A stretch of DNA of 64,000 bases, taken from Anabaena sp. PCC 7108. GTDB taxonomy: Bacteria > Cyanobacteriota > Cyanobacteriia > Cyanobacteriales > Nostocaceae. The first letter of the stretch is position 1. Each line of letters opens with the position of its first letter. The notes under the pieces were generated by a model. It was not told the DNA's origin. It saw only the letters and a list, made by a program, of their open reading frames with translations, and made no database searches. Positions 52,886 through 61,992 of the stretch are shown here, piece after piece. Location of the stretch: positions 3,479,627-3,543,626 of the forward strand of contig NZ_KB235896.1 in the NCBI RefSeq assembly GCF_000332135.1, in the 5' to 3' direction. The position numbers and the translations under genes are program-made.

Positions 52886-54079
52886 ATGAATCAAAACAGC
52901 AGTGCTGCTTCCACTCAGAAGAAATCAGTTACTAAACAAAAGCTATTGATAAATCCACTCACCATTGTGGCTGGAGAACTATTGTTAGCATTGCCTTTGG
53001 GTTTCCTATTAGCAAAGTTACAAATTGGGGGAATTGCTTGGATATTTGGAGGAATTGTGGCTGGTGTGTTCGTATGTCAGGGATATCGAGTTCTGTGCGA
53101 ATATACACCTAAACCAAACCGGACTGCGAGAAAGGTAGGAATGGCACTTGTCGGTTTAACTGTTGGTGCAGCCAATGCACCAAATCATCTAGTTAGTTTA
53201 GCTGCTGGCTTGCCAATTTTTGTGTTTCTAACTTTTTTCATGCTGCTGTGCAGTATGGGTATTGGCTATTTTTATTCTCGTCTTAGTAAAACCAACATTT
53301 TAACGGCAATGCTGGCCACAGTTCCTGGAGGTGTGGGAGTGATGTCAGCGATCGCAGCTGATTATAATCGCAATGTGAGTTTAGTCGCATTAGTTCAGGC
53401 AATTCGTGTTACAGCCGTGGTTGTTATCATTCCCTTTATTGCCAAAACATCCGTAGGTAATTCCTGGAATTTACCGATATTGCCCGCAAAATTAGCTTTA
53501 ATCAGTTTTGATCCAGTACAAATAGGATTACTGTTATTAATCCTGGCAATTACAGCATTATTGGTTTATTTAGTTAAATTAGGCAGAATTCCTGCTGGGG
53601 ATTTTTTTGGGGCGCTGTTAATTGGTATTGCTATTAATCCCTTATTAGATATATTGCCTTTTATGGGTGATATTGACTTTAATCCACCAATTTTAATTAA
53701 ATTAGTCGGACAAATGCTGCTGGGAATTACTATTGGCGAATATTGGGGAGATCAACCCAACTTTGAAAAACAGACTCTAGGCTATGCCTTGGTTTCCGTA
53801 GCTATGACTCTAATTGTGGGTGCGATCGCTGCTATACTAGCAATGAAATTAACTAATTGGGACTGGTTGACTTGTCTGCTAGTGACAGCACCAGGAGGAT
53901 CAGCAGAAATGATTCTCGTCGCCCTGACTTTAAATCATCACGTCGAAATTGTCACAACTGGGCATATAGTCCGATTGATTGCAATTAACAGTTCTTTACC
54001 TCTATGGTTGTTTTTGTTTCGCCGTTTTGACAGTTTTATGGAGCAGACAGCACATGGTATCCCACATTCAAGAAGTTGA
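52886..54079 (+). CDS. AbrB-type membrane protein (duplicated transporter-like domain)
   Basis: A 397-residue protein with about ten hydrophobic helices and internal repetition. The first half shows MLATVPGGVGVMSAIAADYN and the second LLVTAPGGSAEMILVALTLN, the duplicated segment of the AbrB (PF05145) family, once mislabelled ammonia monooxygenase. It is probably an inner-membrane transporter of unknown substrate. The name is shared with, but it is unrelated to, the AbrB DNA-binding regulators. Its end overlaps the next gene by 26 bases. Confidence 0.88.
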   Translation: MNQNSSAASTQKKSVTKQKLLINPLTIVAGELLLALPLGFLLAKLQIGGIAWIFGGIVAGVFVCQGYRVLCEYTPKPNRTARKVGMALVGLTVGAANAPNHLVSLAAGLPIFVFLTFFMLLCSMGIGYFYSRLSKTNILTAMLATVPGGVGVMSAIAADYNRNVSLVALVQAIRVTAVVVIIPFIAKTSVGNSWNLPILPAKLALISFDPVQIGLLLLILAITALLVYLVKLGRIPAGDFFGALLIGIAINPLLDILPFMGDIDFNPPILIKLVGQMLLGITIGEYWGDQPNFEKQTLGYALVSVAMTLIVGAIAAILAMKLTNWDWLTCLLVTAPGGSAEMILVALTLNHHVEIVTTGHIVRLIAINSSLPLWLFLFRRFDSFMEQTAHGIPHSRS

Positions 54080-54869
54080 TGTCCAACAATGGGTAAAAAC
54101 TCGTTCTTCACTAGATTCCAATGAATCTACTTTCCTGATTTGGACAGGTAAAATCTATAGTTTTGTGCCTGGGGAAAAACGACAACTATTGTTTAAAATT
54201 GTGGGCATGAGTGTGAGTCGGTGTATTCTCACTCTCGAAGGTCGTTGGGATTTTATTTCTAGAGAATTAACTTACTACCTAAACCCAGACACAGAAGAGA
54301 TTTTGCGAAAATGGGAAAACCCTTGGACAGGGGAAACTGTGTCAGTAATACACGTCGCTAATAGTCCAGTGCAAAGCAAGTTTAGCGGTAAAGTTCCTCT
54401 GCAAGTTGATGGCGAAAATAGTACCTTCGTCTTTGATATCTTTCCCAATTATCCCAATCCTTTAGCAGAAGATCCCAAATTCGCTGAATATTGTTCTTCA
54501 CCAATTTATCAATCTGCGGAAATGTTTAAAATCACAGTTCCTAGTGCAGATTTAGTCAACTCAGAATTGAACACTGTCACGGAACTGAATCTAAGTTGGG
54601 ATAAAATTGGTCAATGGTTGCCTTGGATGAAAATGGGCGATCGCCCCGGTTATCTTATTTATAGTTCTACAGGCAGTAAAGTTGGCAGTTTCACAGAATT
54701 ACCCCCACTTCTCCAAGCTGAAATTAATACTCGCGTTCCTTTGTATAAGCAAGCCCCGAAAGCCTTTATGGACGGGGAAAACATCACTTCTTTGTTGTAT
54801 TTCCAAAAGCATTTTCCCGCTTATTTAGCTGGGGAAATATTTCCCTTACCCGAACCAGAAGAAAGTTAG
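54054..54869 (+). CDS. DUF1838 family protein
   Basis: The start is placed at ATG 54054 (MVSHIQEVDVQQWVKTRSSL), which overlaps the end of the AbrB-like gene by 26 bases; the longer frame from 53979 would extend further into it. The 271-residue protein contains STFLIWTGKIYSFVPGEKRQ, YYLNPDTEEILRKWENPWTG and a late segment RVPLYKQAPKAFMDGENITS, the pattern I recall for DUF1838. The fold and function are unknown. No signal sequence is visible. Confidence 0.8.
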   Translation: MVSHIQEVDVQQWVKTRSSLDSNESTFLIWTGKIYSFVPGEKRQLLFKIVGMSVSRCILTLEGRWDFISRELTYYLNPDTEEILRKWENPWTGETVSVIHVANSPVQSKFSGKVPLQVDGENSTFVFDIFPNYPNPLAEDPKFAEYCSSPIYQSAEMFKITVPSADLVNSELNTVTELNLSWDKIGQWLPWMKMGDRPGYLIYSSTGSKVGSFTELPPLLQAEINTRVPLYKQAPKAFMDGENITSLLYFQKHFPAYLAGEIFPLPEPEES

Positions 54870-54992
54870 TACCACTGTGCGGAAATCAAAATTCACAATG
54901 TAAAATTGTCTTGTGTTTTAGGGATTTTCAAAAAAAATACTCAATTACCTAACGTAAAAATCTCTTATTGTGACTTTATTATTTGTGGATCA

Positions 54993-55026
54993 TGTAGGTT
55001 GGGTTGACGTAAGGAAACCCAACATT
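54993..55026. repeat. Half-copy of the GTAGGTTGGGTT palindromic repeat
   Basis: GTAGGTTGGGTT is followed by GACGTAAGG and AAACCCAACA, one of the two stem-loops of the fuller element at 48550-48624. It lies in the short spacer before the toxin gene. Confidence 0.7.
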
Positions 55027-55069
55027 GTTAAAAGTGTTGTTAATCCTAAGAAACAATGCAAACCAACAT

Positions 55070-55393
55070 TTATTCAGATTCATCTATCATCGGTTTTTGA
55101 GCAGCGTGTCTCACAAAAATAATCTGAACATTATCATCAACAATTGTAAAAATAATCCGATAGGCGGTTTTTCCTTTACCATATATAAGTTGTCGAAGTT
55201 CTTGTTCAAAAAACTCATTTTCAAATGATAGAGAACAGCGATAAGGAATTTTTTCTAGGGATAATATAGATTTATACAATCCCTCTATCCATACTCTAGC
55301 CTTATAAGGAGAAATATTACTAAACCAGAAATAAGCCTCTTCTATAGCTTTTTGTGCTTCTGGTTGGATGACGATTTGATATTTCTCATTCAT
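55070..55393 (-). CDS. RelE/ParE-type toxin
   Basis: The 107-residue protein has the RelE/ParE layout: VIQPEAQKAIEEAYFWFSNI, then two strands ending QLIYGKGKTAYRIIFTIVDD, then VQIIFVRHAAQKPM. Arg and His residues near the end match those used by ribosome-dependent RelE toxins, although ParE members lack this. Its start overlaps the stop of the antitoxin gene by four bases, the usual antitoxin-first order. Confidence 0.85.
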   Translation of the reverse strand: MNEKYQIVIQPEAQKAIEEAYFWFSNISPYKARVWIEGLYKSILSLEKIPYRCSLSFENEFFEQELRQLIYGKGKTAYRIIFTIVDDNVQIIFVRHAAQKPMIDESE

Positions 55394-55680
55394 TGGGAAT
55401 TGTCTAATTTATTAAACAATTCATTAAAGAAATCATCGGCTTTTTTCCCTTCACCTCGCTGCATTTGTTCTAGTCCAAGTTTAATACCTTTTAAGGTTTC
55501 TACTAACTCAGCAGCATCTAATAGTTCTTGATAAGATTCTACATCTTGAACAACTAACTCGGCTTTTCCGTTGACAGTGAGAACTAAGGGGTGTTTTGTT
55601 TGCTTAATCCGTTGTAGAAATTCAGTGGTATTACGCTTAAATTCCGTGAGGGAATGTATATCTTTAGCAATATTGATCAT
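55390..55680 (-). CDS. Phd/YefM-type antitoxin
   Basis: I place the start at ATG 55680 (MINIAKDIHSLTEFKRNTTE). The 96-residue protein has TEFLQRIKQTKHPLVLTVNG and KAELVVQDVESYQELLDAAE, the signature of Phd/YefM antitoxins, with a flexible C-terminus that should bind the toxin. It normally represses its own operon. No operator palindrome was recognised upstream. Confidence 0.85.
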   Translation of the reverse strand: MINIAKDIHSLTEFKRNTTEFLQRIKQTKHPLVLTVNGKAELVVQDVESYQELLDAAELVETLKGIKLGLEQMQRGEGKKADDFFNELFNKLDNSQ

Positions 55681-55887
55681 GATTACAAGTTGAATTAGCA
55701 TTTAATTAGATGTTAGCTATGATTGACTGTCTCTGTCAATTAAATTTTAGTAATTGCTTTGAGTGGATTTATTTGAGAAACGAAAATCCAAAACTATTAG
55801 TACAGAGAAAATAAGGAAGATATTAAATCCTTTATCTCCACTTCCTTAATCCTGTAAATCCTTAAATCCTGGAAATCCTGATTCAGA

Positions 55888-58800
55888 CTATCTAGAAATC
55901 GGCATTCTTGGTGGTGCAGTTTTCCACATTAAATCAATTTCTTCAGGTGTGAGTTGATAAGCTTGATTAACCAAATCAGAAAGACGATGTTCTAATTTTA
56001 AAGCTTCGTTTTTCCGACTTTTAATTTCGGGAACATAATCATTATGTGCTTTACGTAAAGCTGTAAAAGCTGGTACACTTAAAGGATCTGAAGCTTTTTT
56101 AGCAGTCTTTGATTTTGGCATTCTTTTTCTAACTTCGTCTGCAAAAGCTGAAAATTCCAAAGTTGCGAAATCTTCTAATTTATTTCCCAGTTTCTCAATT
56201 TTGTATTCTATTTGCAACCAGTCGAGAACATCTTTATAAACTTGTCCGTTGAGTTTGGTAATTTCAATTAACCGCGTGACAATTGCTTCTACTTCTGCGC
56301 GTATTTCTGCTGTGGGTTTTGCAATAGGAAGATTTTCAAATAAATATCCCATTGGACTAATAGCGTCAGAAAGCATTTTTGTAAAAACGCGCTGACTATA
56401 CCACCAAATAATAGGGGAATTAAGCAAAGCTAAAATAAATAAATCTTGACTAGGAAAAATAAAAGTTTTATCATTTCCAAATACTCCAGAATTATCAAGT
56501 GCATAAAGTGGAAAAGTTTGAATAACTTGATAGATAATTTTTGGTTGTTCAAACAAATACCAATAATCTGAAGCATAGCGACTTAATGCGTACCAGGGAA
56601 ATCTTCCTTGCTTGACTTCTGGACGAAGTTCCAGATTTTTTCTATGTTGTTCTAACCAAGACAAAATAGATGGATAATTATTAATAGGACAATCCCATTT
56701 TACAAAAATCATCCATAAATTATCCCATTGAGGACACCATCTTTTAATATCCTGTCCTCTTAAATAAGGTTTAATTATTTCCGCACATTTTGGGTCAGCT
56801 TGAACCAACTTTTTCTTAGTAGCATCATCTATTAAAAACGCTTCATTAAAACCTGTTTTTATTCCATAATAAGGTTTAACCCCAGCAAACTCCTTTAACG
56901 GAATTCCTACCCGTTGAATTTTCCGCATTAACTCCTCAACCGCAGGTGCTTCTAAACTCCAAGCATTAGCAGTAAAACGTGACCAAGGAATAGTGTAACT
57001 GTTTTCTTGATTCTGCACATATTGAGAGAGGTTAATATTTTTCAACTCCTCACGCGGAACAGAACAAATTAAAACCGATTTATTCCCATTCTCTGTATTT
57101 GAAACCTCAGATTTCCTCGCTGCGATAATACAGGGAAAAGTATCAGCGTCTTCAAAAATAGGTGCGTGTCCAAAATCAATAATTTGTTCAAACACACTTG
57201 ACTGAGAAAAAAACCGTCGCAAAGGTTCACCATATCCAGAACGCAACCATTTATTAGTCACAATATAAGAAAGAATTCCTTCTGGTTTGAGAAGATTTAA
57301 ACCTTTCTCATAGAAATAAATATAAATATCTGCAACACCATCATAAGTTTGATAATTTTCCTGTAAATAAGGTTTAAATGGTGATAACAACTCCTGACGA
57401 ATATAAGGAGGATTTCCAATTACGACATCAAAACCACCTTCAGCAAATACTTGAGGAAATTCACTTTCCCAAATAAAAGGTAAATCTGTAAATTGGAAAT
57501 CAGCAACAATAGAATTACCGATTTTAATATTATCATCCAAATAAGTTAAAGTTTTTCCCTGAGTTGCAGTTTTTAACCACAAAGATAACTTAGTAATTTC
57601 TACCGACTCTGGAGATAAATCAACTCCAAATAGATTATTACTGAGAATAGTTTTATCTAATTCAATATTTTCTGTAGATTGATGTTTCAGGAATCGCAAA
57701 TTATCATTAACTCGTTGATACTGACTTGCAAAATAATCAAAAGCTGCAATTAAAAATGCACCAGAACCGCAAGCAGGGTCAATAACTCGCGTTTTTACTA
57801 ATACCTCATCTCTGTAACCTTCCCAAAATTCAATTTCTTTTTTTCGGTGTTGTGATGTATCTGTAAATTCCTCTAATTTAAACTTTTCTCTTAATTCATC
57901 TTCGCGTTTTTGCAAATATCCACCAATTGCAACTTCGACAATATATTGAGTAATATAAGCAGGAGTGTAAAATACACCTAACTTTTTACGTTTACCTTGT
58001 TTTTTATCAAATTCTTGTTTAGCAACATCAGCTTTTAATTCTTCTAAATCTGTAATTGATTGTTCAAAAATTCGTCCTAAAATATCTACAGAAACTTCTG
58101 AATCAAAATCAAATCGCGTCAGTTCTTTAAGTTGAGTACATAAAGAATCAGGAATATTTAATTGTGTATCTAAAATTGGATCATGTTTAAATAAACCACC
58201 ATTATAACCAGGAATTGGTGGATCTTCATTACCTTGGTCAACCCAACGAAAAACAGCTTGATAATTTTCCCAAATTGTCCGAGGATTATAAATATCTTTG
58301 CTATCATGGGCTTTAGTAATTGTCTTTTCTGGTAATAATCCTCTATCCTCACAAAAAGCAATAAATAAAATTCTATCTAAAGTCTTTTGTGCTTTCTCAA
58401 TTAATACTTGGTCAGAGTTAGGAATATCTAATTTACTACCAAAGCGAAACCGAAAATCTCTAACTATATTTAATCTAACTTGCTTGTATTCTTCATAAAG
58501 CCGTTTAGTAATGTCTTCTTGTGCTTCTTCAGAAGTCGCTAATAACCTATCAATTGTAGATACATCTTTAACTGGTAAAAAACTTTGGCGACAAAGCAGA
58601 AAATAAAATCTTTTAAAATCCTCTAAATTTGCCAAGTCAACTAATAAAAATTTTTCATAATAAGCCGGAGTTTTATTAGTGTGATATAATCGCAATTCTC
58701 GATAATTAGAAATAATAATCCAATGACAATCAGGTGTATAATTAGCATAACGCCAACCTTGATCAACTGCGGATTCTTTTCTCCCTGGTGCGGGTCTATC

Positions 58801-59196
58801 TAAATCATCTTTTGTCCCTTTTAATTCAATTGGTGCAACAACTTTACCCTGTAATTTTACCTTACCTTTATTATTTTCTGTGGCGGTAAAAAATCCCAAA
58901 GCAGCATCAGCAGAACCACCACCGTCAGCAATAGTTTGTTCAGCGTGAATTTCCCAAACTTTCCCACCACCTGCAATAATTGAACAATAACCTAAAACAT
59001 CTTGAAATATATCTTTTAAGAAATCACCATGTAAAGAAACCTCTTTTACTTGGTTAAGAGTCCCTGAATTTAAAGCCTCAATCCATTTTTTAATAATTGT
59101 GTGACGTTCTTCTAAATCGGGAGGAAATTTAAAATTAACCAAGGCATTTTTTAACGTCTTTTTCTGAAATAAAGCTTTAGAAATTTGTTGACTCAT
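55888..59196 (-). CDS. Type IIG restriction-modification enzyme (Eco57I-like)
   Basis: One 1102-residue protein with nuclease and methyltransferase in series. The N-terminus has IELKGTKDDLD near residue 123, a PD-(D/E)xK-type element. Methyltransferase motif I is VIDPACGSGAFLIAAFDYF near 472, and motif IV is VIGNPPYIRQELL near 590, which marks an N6-adenine enzyme. A TaqI-like specificity region fills the C-terminal third. Such enzymes methylate and cut from one polypeptide, often at asymmetric sites. No partner subunit is needed. Recognition site unknown. It sits close to the toxin-antitoxin pair. Confidence 0.9.
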   Translation of the reverse strand: MSQQISKALFQKKTLKNALVNFKFPPDLEERHTIIKKWIEALNSGTLNQVKEVSLHGDFLKDIFQDVLGYCSIIAGGGKVWEIHAEQTIADGGGSADAALGFFTATENNKGKVKLQGKVVAPIELKGTKDDLDRPAPGRKESAVDQGWRYANYTPDCHWIIISNYRELRLYHTNKTPAYYEKFLLVDLANLEDFKRFYFLLCRQSFLPVKDVSTIDRLLATSEEAQEDITKRLYEEYKQVRLNIVRDFRFRFGSKLDIPNSDQVLIEKAQKTLDRILFIAFCEDRGLLPEKTITKAHDSKDIYNPRTIWENYQAVFRWVDQGNEDPPIPGYNGGLFKHDPILDTQLNIPDSLCTQLKELTRFDFDSEVSVDILGRIFEQSITDLEELKADVAKQEFDKKQGKRKKLGVFYTPAYITQYIVEVAIGGYLQKREDELREKFKLEEFTDTSQHRKKEIEFWEGYRDEVLVKTRVIDPACGSGAFLIAAFDYFASQYQRVNDNLRFLKHQSTENIELDKTILSNNLFGVDLSPESVEITKLSLWLKTATQGKTLTYLDDNIKIGNSIVADFQFTDLPFIWESEFPQVFAEGGFDVVIGNPPYIRQELLSPFKPYLQENYQTYDGVADIYIYFYEKGLNLLKPEGILSYIVTNKWLRSGYGEPLRRFFSQSSVFEQIIDFGHAPIFEDADTFPCIIAARKSEVSNTENGNKSVLICSVPREELKNINLSQYVQNQENSYTIPWSRFTANAWSLEAPAVEELMRKIQRVGIPLKEFAGVKPYYGIKTGFNEAFLIDDATKKKLVQADPKCAEIIKPYLRGQDIKRWCPQWDNLWMIFVKWDCPINNYPSILSWLEQHRKNLELRPEVKQGRFPWYALSRYASDYWYLFEQPKIIYQVIQTFPLYALDNSGVFGNDKTFIFPSQDLFILALLNSPIIWWYSQRVFTKMLSDAISPMGYLFENLPIAKPTAEIRAEVEAIVTRLIEITKLNGQVYKDVLDWLQIEYKIEKLGNKLEDFATLEFSAFADEVRKRMPKSKTAKKASDPLSVPAFTALRKAHNDYVPEIKSRKNEALKLEHRLSDLVNQAYQLTPEEIDLMWKTAPPRMPISR

Positions 59197-59339
59197 AAAT
59201 ATAATTATAATTTTTTTATTTTAGTAGTTTCTCTAATCAATTTTGTCATATTTTGCTCAAAAGTCCAAATATATATACCCGATTTTTCTGAAAGATTGGT
59301 GATTTGATTACACAAGCGGTAAGAACTAGAAAAATTCAT

Positions 59340-59460
59340 AATAGACCTAACCCCCCAACCCCCTTCCCTAACAGGGAAGTGGGAGTCAAAGCCTCTCCCC
59401 TTGTAGGGGTTCCCCCCGTTGTAGCAACTGGCGTGAGAGGAATGGAAGCGAGGTTTTATA
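59340..59460. repeat. Composite dispersed repeat
   Basis: The stretch combines a run of C-rich sequence (CCCCCCAACCCCCTTCCCTA), CTCTCCCCTTGTAGGGG and the GTTGTAGCAACTGGCG module also seen at 2475-2491. An open reverse frame across it is judged false. It lies between the type IIG gene and the GNAT gene. Confidence 0.65.
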
Positions 59461-59503
59461 TTTAATTGCGCCAAGCTACTTATCCTAATCTCCCAATCTG
59501 TTG

Positions 59504-59986
59504 TTACAAGTATTTTTCCATTAAATAGTTTGTAAATAAAACACCTCGACGTTCTACTTGTTGTTCCTTAGCTATAGTAAATCCATGAGTTTGAAAAAAG
59601 GGTTTTGCGGTAATACTAACTTCTGCATATAGTCGCTTAATTTCTTGTGATTTAGCCATATTTTCTATGTGCTTTAAAAGTTTTGAACCAATTCCCTTTC
59701 TTTGATATTGACTGTGACAATAAAAACAATCAATATGTCCATCAGGATCTAATTCTCCAAATCCAACTATTTCATCGTTATTTTCCGCAACATAAGGTAA
59801 TTTAGTTTGTAATCTTTTATGCCAAAATTCATAATCCATAGTTTCTTCAGCCCAAGCATTAACTTGTTCTTGGTTGTAATCATGAATATTGATTTTATGA
59901 ACTGTATCATAAAACAATTTCATGATCATTTTAGTATCGGACGGTCGATATTCTCTGATAGTCAGATTAAATTCTGCTGATTTCAT
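59504..59986 (-). CDS. GNAT family N-acetyltransferase
   Basis: The 160-residue protein starts with an N-terminal strand (FNLTIREYRPSDTKMIMKLF) and has motif A, CHSQYQRKGIGSKLLKHIEN, with the R-K-G-I-G acetyl-CoA pyrophosphate loop. RLYAEVSITAKPFFQTHGFT follows, as in YafP/PhnO-like members. It acetylates an unknown amine. Its first codons overlap the end of the VOC gene by 20 bases, so both are probably made from one transcript. Confidence 0.9.
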   Translation of the reverse strand: MKSAEFNLTIREYRPSDTKMIMKLFYDTVHKINIHDYNQEQVNAWAEETMDYEFWHKRLQTKLPYVAENNDEIVGFGELDPDGHIDCFYCHSQYQRKGIGSKLLKHIENMAKSQEIKRLYAEVSITAKPFFQTHGFTIAKEQQVERRGVLFTNYLMEKYL

Positions 59987-60359
59987 AAAGTTCTAAAGGT
60001 AAATTGTCAGGGTCTTTAAAGAAGGTAAATTTTTTACCTGTAATTTCATCAACTCTGATATTTTCAACTTCGATATAATGAGATTTTAAATAATTAACAC
60101 TTTCGTCAATGTCATCAACTATAAAAGCTAAATGTCTTAAACCACAGGCTTCAGGATAACCAACTCTTTGAGGAGGATTAGGAAAGGAAAAAAGCTCAAT
60201 TTGGGTATTTCCTACTTTTAAATCTAATTTATAAGAATTTCTTTCACTGCGGAATGTTTCGTGAATAATTTCAAATCCTAAAATTTCAACATAAAAATGT
60301 TTGGATTTTTCATAATCAGAACAAATAATTGCAATATGATGAATATCGGAAATTTTCAT
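59967..60359 (-). CDS. VOC family (glyoxalase-like) protein
   Basis: A 130-residue protein with two beta-alpha-beta-beta-beta modules: ISDIHHIAIICSDYEKSKHF and GLRHLAFIVDDIDESVNYLK. Metal ligands are expected at the His of HHIAI, the Glu of QIELFSF, the His of LRHLAF and the Glu of PLELYE. It resembles YaeR/SMU.1112c-type proteins, usually annotated as glyoxalase/bleomycin-resistance-like. True substrate unknown. It is upstream of the overlapping GNAT gene. Confidence 0.88.
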   Translation of the reverse strand: MKISDIHHIAIICSDYEKSKHFYVEILGFEIIHETFRSERNSYKLDLKVGNTQIELFSFPNPPQRVGYPEACGLRHLAFIVDDIDESVNYLKSHYIEVENIRVDEITGKKFTFFKDPDNLPLELYEISRI

Positions 60360-60497
60360 GACAAATAAAAGATAAAATTATTTTTTAATAAAATTTTCTA
60401 TAGATTTTGGCTACTGGTCAACTTCTCTAATAACTGGACTACATTTTCAGCACCTTTAATAGCTTGTTTCGCTCTAGGAATGAGAAGATTAGAAGCT

Positions 60498-60660
60498 TAG
60501 GACTTACGCACTGTACAAACTTCAGATGATATGTATGAACAAAATTGCCTAGTTTCAGGCTTTTGGAATAGCATATTAGTGCGGTGCGTCAGATAGATAC
60601 AATCTGTTAGATGCTCAATTATCGGGTCTGACGCACCCTACAAGAGATAAAATTCATAAC
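60498..60660. mobile_element. Right-truncated relative of the 200-bp MITE
   Basis: The left end TAGGACTTACGCACTGTAC (60498-60516) matches the left end of the MITE at 27650. The inner parts GGTGCGTCAGATAGA and GTCTGACGCACCCTACAAGA also match, as does the following AAATTCATA-like end. The right terminal repeat TGCGTAAGTCCTA is missing, so the copy has lost its end after about 160 bases. A GGGTAGGC-TTTTTA-GCCCACCC hairpin lies just beyond, next to the stop of the vWA gene. Confidence 0.8.
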
Positions 60661-60711
60661 CCTTGATTTTTTACCTTCTTAAGGGTAGGCTTTTTAGCCC
60701 ACCCTAATTAA

Positions 60712-61992
60712 TTATTCCCGTAAAATAGTCTTTGATACAATCCTGGTTTTTTTGCGATCGCTCTCCGTTAGTTCTTGACCAGCTTGCAAGCGAGTGGCGT
60801 TAGTTTGCAACACCGTTGCTGCACCTGTATCGCCGATTTGCAAAGCAGTTTTAGCAGCTGTTTGCAGCATTGTCACCGCACCAGCGCGATCGCCCTGTGA
60901 CAATTTGGCCTCTGCTACCTGAGTTTGGCGATACTTAGCTAATACCAAAATTGACTGTTGGACTTGGGGATTTACTGTAGGTTGGTAAGTCTTAGTCACA
61001 TTGGCATATATTGCTAAGAGCGGGGAAAATAAACCCTCTTTGTTTTCAGCGGGGTCATCATAGCGGATTTGGATATGTCCAATTACTTGTTCTCCTTCTG
61101 GTAACTGTCCCAGATAAATATTTGCTAAAACTACCCGTTCTACATCCTTCATTAAATCTCCCAAGCGAACAATGAAGCTACCATTTGGTTCTATATCGAC
61201 TGGTAACTCAATGGTTTCTGGGGCGACTTGGGCGATGGGTTTTAGTTCTGCTAGTCGCACACCTGGTACTAGAGACAGCAACAAGTGGGCATTGGTTAGC
61301 CCCACAGACTGAATGCGCCTAAACAAGCGGCTAAATTGGTCTACAGCTTGTTCTGGACGCTCAATATAAGCGAGAGTACCACCACCTGCATCAGCAATTT
61401 TTTCCAGCAAATCCTGATTCCAGTCATTACCAAAGCCGAAGGTGTTGATTGTTAAGTTAACTCTAGTGGCTTTTTGGGCAAGTTCTAGACAGCGTTTGTG
61501 GTCATTGTGGCCAATTTCCCATTTCCAAATTTTTAACCCATGATCACCACGCCCATCTGTGAGCAAAAATGCCTGAGAAACAGCACCTTTTGTGCCTTTG
61601 AGTAATTCTGTAATTCCCAGAGATAACCCTTCAGCAATGACTGTGCCACCACCAGCTTTCAGTTTTTTGTGTAACTGAGATTTGATGGTTTCGGGGTCTG
61701 TAACGATTTGGTTAGGGATAATCACCTCAGCAGTCCCCGCAAAAGCGACAATGGAGATGCGATCGCCAGGATTAAGTTGAGCCAATAATTGTTCTACTGC
61801 CTGAATCACAGTTTTCATCGGTTCCCCATGCATGGAACCACTTTTATCCAGCATCAGGCATAAATTCAGCGGTAAACTTTGGTCAAGCTCATTGGCAAGG
61901 GACGAAATAGAAATAGCTAGTTGACGTTGGTTACTCGATTGAGCGGCATCAACATTGGTATCATTTAGTGCCGACAGTAATTCAACTTTCAT
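60712..61992 (-). CDS. von Willebrand factor A domain protein
   Basis: The 426-residue protein carries the MIDAS metal site in LCLMLDKSGSMHGEPM (DxSxS), plus FLLTDGRGDHG and TFGFGNDWNQDLLEKIADAG, giving a full vWA domain over about residues 40-230. A beta-rich region and a C-terminal helical repeat (AKLSQGDRAGAVTMLQTAAK) follow. It starts within the stop of its paralogue (ATGA), so the genes are coupled. Such cyanobacterial proteins are thought to bind partners through divalent metal; the partner is unknown. Confidence 0.88.
   Translation of the reverse strand: MKVELLSALNDTNVDAAQSSNQRQLAISISSLANELDQSLPLNLCLMLDKSGSMHGEPMKTVIQAVEQLLAQLNPGDRISIVAFAGTAEVIIPNQIVTDPETIKSQLHKKLKAGGGTVIAEGLSLGITELLKGTKGAVSQAFLLTDGRGDHGLKIWKWEIGHNDHKRCLELAQKATRVNLTINTFGFGNDWNQDLLEKIADAGGGTLAYIERPEQAVDQFSRLFRRIQSVGLTNAHLLLSLVPGVRLAELKPIAQVAPETIELPVDIEPNGSFIVRLGDLMKDVERVVLANIYLGQLPEGEQVIGHIQIRYDDPAENKEGLFSPLLAIYANVTKTYQPTVNPQVQQSILVLAKYRQTQVAEAKLSQGDRAGAVTMLQTAAKTALQIGDTGAATVLQTNATRLQAGQELTESDRKKTRIVSKTILRE

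Noticed and set aside
53979..54053. Longer start for the DUF1838 protein
   Set aside because: The extra residues (MQLTVLYLYGCFCFAVL) are an out-of-frame reading of the AbrB-like gene end and do not look like the family's N-terminus.
59205..59474. Reverse frame of 89 codons before the type IIG gene
   Set aside because: It runs across a composite dispersed repeat and has no conserved protein features.
60679..60706. GGGTAGGC-TTTTTA-GCCCACCC hairpin as terminator of the vWA operon
   Set aside because: On the gene's strand the hairpin is followed by TAAGAAGG and not by a T-run, and one stem pair is mismatched, so it is more likely a dispersed repeat.
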